Of a stretch of 64,000 nt of DNA, positions 60,564 through 64,000 are shown piece by piece. Under the pieces are notes generated by a model. That model made no database searches. It was given only the letters and a program-made list of their open reading frames with translations, and had not been told where the DNA came from. Both the position numbers and the translations under genes were made by a program. How positions within the stretch are numbered: the first letter of the stretch is position 1; each line of letters starts with the position of its first letter. Source of the DNA: Cloeon dipterum (Eukaryota; Arthropoda; Insecta; Ephemeroptera; Baetidae); the NCBI RefSeq assembly GCF_949628265.1, contig NC_088786.1:2728001-2792000 (forward strand), given 5' to 3'.

Positions 60564-62289
60564 TTTTGGTTGGACTCTTCCGGTCGAAACTACGGGTTCT
60601 TTGCTCAAGCGAATCGCGATCATTAACTTATACTCCGCGACTGTGCGATATATACCGATGAATTACAATAAATATATAGGATAAAAAGACTGTGATAAAG
60701 CGGCAAAATGACCTAGAAATCGAGATCTATTAATTGATTTGTTACTTATACGAGTGTTCATAAATAGAATCTAATTTTTCTTTCGTCTGAGTGACCTCGT
60801 GTTCGTTACAGAGAGAGTTCTGTTTTTTACCAAGCGTCTGTCTCTGCTCTTAACGGGAAATCATTTTACTACGCATCAGACTTTAAGCTGAAGGTCATGG
60901 AATTTGATGTTGAAAAAAAAAACAAAAATATGCTTCTTAAAATGTAGACATCATGATTATATAATTTTAAATATTTCTATGATGTTGTGCCTATATATGA
61001 CAATCATAAGTATAGGGCTGCACGTTTATTACGATTGATCCTAAAATACAATTATTCTATTATATAGTTACTACATCAAAATATTTTACTCTCAAAAGCT
61101 ACGTTTTAATCTAATTCTTATCATGTAGTTCATATTCAGTGTGAATGATCTGTAAATTGCATGCTTGCTCGTTGAAAGATTTGCAAAGCGTTTTTCATCT
61201 TGTTTTAAAATATGTAGTTCTGTTAGCGCCTAGCATACATTCAAACATGTTTAATTTTAAAATATTCTAATCGACGCTAACGTGCAGCCTTATAATCATA
61301 AGTGATGAAATCCATTGTTTGATCAGATTGCTGTTGTAAATTTTGCCAAACAACAATAAATGAAAAAAACCAAACACCACGTTTGTCATTCTTCCTCCTT
61401 ACGCCACGAATCAAAAAGATGAAGGAAGTTTATCTCGCACTTAACACGTGATAATTAAAAACGCGACTGCGTGTCACGCTGCTATCACATACAACTCTTT
61501 AATTCATTAGCTCCCATCGTCGATTTTTTTTTTTTTAACTCGGACAGATAGGAGATGCGGACGTTGCACGGGTTGAGAGGTCGCAGGTCAGCCGGAGGCG
61601 ACGGAGTCCGTCCAAGGACTCTCTGCCGACCGGCCGGCGGTGCAGCCAACCTATTTGCATAATAATGCTGGGGAATTTCACTTCTTGTGATCTGCGCGTG
61701 CTTCGCAAAATGATGAAAATATAGCATGACTTCATTGCGTCTCGGGTTGGGGTTACAACGAGGGTGAGCCCTCTAATGACAAGCAGCCGACTTGTTACAA
61801 AATGCGAAAACGTGACTGATTTTTTTTGCCGTCAATATTTTCTCCCAAGAACAATGAGCTGATATGTACCTCGAAAAGAAATCATAACACAGAGCAGATA
61901 ATCAACTGACGTGTGAGTATTTACTATAAAAAATAACTTTTCAAAGTTCGTTGCTTTGTTAGATGGCATTAACTGCGGATTTATCTGATCTCTATACAAA
62001 TGTTGATAGCGAAAAAACATTATATTTGATGCGCCCAGTTCCGCGTTTTACTTGAACAATTGTTTTCTTGGTATGGGGGCATTCATACTTAATTTCTCAT
62101 TGTTATTTTTCACTTTGAAATGAATAAATATATGGTATGGTATGGTATTGATAAAAAAATCACGTGATATGCAATTAGCGTGGATCGATACAAGGCGCCA
62201 GTTGAAAATTATTTGAATCGTTGGATGCAATAAGCATTTGATTCTACAATTTTCAATAGTAAAAAAACTACATTTGTTACAGAAAAAAA

Positions 62290-62700
62290 AATTAAAATTT
62301 TCAATTTTTCTCCAAATCTCAGCTTCTAATAGTCTGATTTTCAAAATCCACACACCACTAGACTCATCTCAACCTCTCCTAGATATTGGGAATAAATGAA
62401 AGCAGACTTCATCCTCGTTGTTCTATTTCAATTCGTCGTTTTAATTCGTCATTTGGTCTTTGTAGCTAGCCTCAAGTGCTTCATGAATAGGACGTACTGT
62501 TTGACGTCGAAACTATAGTCGAGGATTAAAACGACGAATTGGAATAGAACAACGAGGATGAAGTCTGATTTCATTTATTCCCAACATGAACACAACCTCG
62601 AGTGGTCGCCTATTTTCAAAACTCTCATTATAGATAGTCAAAGTAGTCTAATGGTGAAAACCCTCCAACCCCTATTTTGCACTCTAAAAAACGCATATTT
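62290..62700. repeat. Repeat family B copy interrupted by an inserted element
   Basis: The left part ('aaatctcagcttctaatagtctgatt', 'cacaccactagactcatctcaac') and the right part ('atagtcaaagtagtctaatgg', 'ccaacccctatt') together parallel 49215-49350 without the 199 bp between them. Confidence 0.7.
62386..62584. mobile_element. MITE-like element with 60-bp terminal inverted repeats
   Basis: Arms 62386-62445 and 62525-62584 begin TTGGGAATAAATGAAA and are complementary at about 58 of 60 positions, with a 79-bp centre. It has no coding capacity and is inserted in a family B repeat. The near-perfect arms suggest a recent insertion. Confidence 0.85.
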
Positions 62701-62769
62701 TTACAATTTTTATTGTATTTTCAACTAACTGCGCAATGGATTTGGATATTTATCCCCCTTGAAATGACT

Positions 62770-63010
62770 TCAGCTCATTTTCATGGAACGTGAAGAAAGG
62801 TCGAATGGTACGCAGGTTTTATATTTTTGACTCTTTCTGGAACCCGAAATTTAATTGACAAACTTTTTTTCTGAACGAAAAGGACGTTTTTCACCAAATC
62901 TCAGCTTATATAAGCATCAGAACTACAGAACACTGCACACCGTTCTACTCATCATGACCACCCCTAACTAGATGTAGAAGTTGAAGGGTGTCAACCCCAT
63001 GTTAACCCCA
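62770..63010. repeat. Repeat family B, further copy
   Basis: Parallels 52905-53170 over most of its length, with shared 'gtgaagaaaggtcgaatggtacgcagg', 'ggaacccgaaattt', 'caccaaatctcagc' and 'gcacaccgttctactcatcatgacc'. The two ends are weakly complementary. Confidence 0.65.
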
Positions 63011-63289
63011 CAAAGAGAATGAGTCAAATTGCGATTAAAAAGGATCACACACAACTGAAGAGATAAAACGAACGCAGTTGTTATTGCCACAGTTATTTCT
63101 AATAATCCCTGACTGTGAAAGCGATCCATTCAATTGCATGTTCCATCCGTTCAATATACTAAACGAGCAGCCAGCCTCAGCCATTCACGAACAAACAAGT
63201 GTCAGTGAAGCCCTTTATGAATGGGGCGAAAGTGCTCCATCATTGATCACGCGGTGCGATTGCATTTTTTTCCCTCTTGCGAATGCGAA

Positions 63290-63573
63290 CAAACGAAATA
63301 TTGCAATGCCTACCGCCCGCACCCACCCCCGCCGCCCCCGTCGTCTCGGTGATGCACCCCCACCCCGGGCGACTCGTGAATGAGTCGCGTAGTCATGAAT
63401 GAAGAGGCGGTAGGGCCGCCCCACGGCCGCCGAGGGTCGGCGGCGCCTTGCGAGGGCACGCGCCCTGCAGCCGCCAGTCTCCGCCCCCCGAGGTTTTTAT
63501 CAGGCAGCGCCAGGTGGACCAAAGGGCGAGCAACGGCCGGTGTCGCTCTCTTATCTCCGCATCCACTCTGCAG
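63290..63573 (+). promoter_or_regulatory. GC-rich promoter region and 5' UTR exon of GPB5
   Basis: A CpG-rich stretch ends in a strong donor, CTGCAG|GTGAGT at 63573. The next acceptor (TGCTAG at 63713) lies 140 bp on and the ATG follows 8 bp later. The exon's 5' end is not determined. Confidence 0.5.
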
Positions 63574-63721
63574 GTGAGTGCTCCCGAAAGCGGCGCTCCA
63601 CGCGATTTTTCGAATTTAATCCGAGGGAGCGACCGCAAGGGAAATTACGGTCACCCGACTAGATTGCCCGCTGGCGACGCTGATTTTTCTCAATTTTATC
63701 CCATTATTGCTAGACAAAAGG

Positions 63722-63952
63722 ATGAGTGCGACCGTGCTGTTTGGCCTGCTGCTGCTGCTGGCGACGCAGGGCAGAGCCCAAATCGAGCTGAACCCCATCC
63801 TGGCCGACATGGCGCAGATCGACATGTCGAACACGCTGGGCTGCCACCGCCGTCTCTACAGCTACAAAGTCATCCAGTCCGACCCGGCCGGACGCTCGTG
63901 CTGGGACGTGGTCAACGTCATGTCCTGCTGGGGCCGCTGCGACTCCAATGAG
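63722..63952 (+). CDS. Gpb5: Glycoprotein hormone beta 5 (GPB5), first coding exon, partial
   Basis: 77 codons run from ATG 63722 to a donor at 63953 (GAG|GTCAGT). A hydrophobic signal peptide (about residues 1-19, likely cut after GRA) is followed by a mature start. The cystine-knot subunit then begins LGCHRRLYSYKVIQSD, with C41, C60, C69 and C73; CWGRC (69-73) is the CxGxC knot motif. The sequence reads like the insect GPB5 family. GPB5 pairs with GPA2 to form thyrostimulin, acting on the LGR1 receptor in ion and water balance and development. The rest of the gene is to the right of the window. GPA2 is often its neighbour in other animals but is not seen here. Confidence 0.9.
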
Positions 63953-64000
63953 GTCAGTTTATTACTATCAAAATTTCATTTAAATTCCGATCAAAAGTTT

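Larger units (their letters stand above)
60564..63500. other. Intergenic region before GPB5
   Basis: AT-rich, no gene recognised. From 62290 to 63010 it holds two family B copies, the first split by an inserted inverted-repeat element. From about 63290 base composition turns GC-rich, probably the GPB5 promoter. Confidence 0.6.

Noticed and set aside
63448-63951. 167-codon frame over the GPB5 exon
   Set aside because: It crosses the 5' intron in another frame. The GPB5 frame has the signal peptide and CxGxC knot motif.

Overview
The window looks like insect nuclear DNA. Genes are split by GT-AG introns, intergenic DNA is AT-rich with GA/CT and CA/GT microsatellites, and palindromic interspersed repeats are frequent. 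Gene content is typical of insects: a Dorsal-type Rel factor with A and B forms, the Hippo regulator Expanded with its Slimb degron, and the neurohormone subunit GPB5. I cannot fix the order of insect from sequence alone.

Layout, left to right. The last three exons of a glucose-6-phosphatase gene (+) open the window at 1-2037. About 11.8 kb without a recognisable coding gene follows; it holds repeats, GC-rich blocks and candidate 5' exons or promoters. The dorsal gene (+) lies at 13897-20017. An alternative 3' end inside intron 7 (stop at 17039) gives a Dorsal-B type protein. From 20018 to about 33575 I see no confident gene. This part contains a long hairpin at 29475-29890, a 225-bp tandem array at about 31590-32380 with related inverted sequence at about 27890-28400, and a possible minus-strand spliced transcript at about 30480-30930. 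The gene expanded (+) has 12 coding exons from 33618 to 46791. It is tail-to-tail with an SLC3-family transporter heavy chain (-) with nine coding exons at 48413-53688. That gene is head-to-head with a mitochondrial SLC25A29-like basic amino-acid carrier (+) at 56323-60497. The first coding exon of GPB5 (+) closes the window at 63722-63952.

Exon models were built by joining splice sites by eye. In each complete gene the exon lengths add up to a whole number of codons: Dorsal-A 542 aa, Dorsal-B 693 aa, Expanded 935 aa, SLC3 629 aa, SLC25A29-like 362 aa. This phase consistency is the main internal check.

Functionally the genes are mixed: gluconeogenesis (G6Pase), Toll/Dorsal immunity and patterning, Hippo growth control, plasma-membrane amino-acid transport, mitochondrial basic amino-acid transport, and thyrostimulin-like hormone signalling. 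The one suggestive pairing is the two amino-acid transport genes sharing a divergent 2.6-kb upstream region. The most unusual non-genic signal is the density of palindromic repeats, several families of which sit in the introns of these genes.
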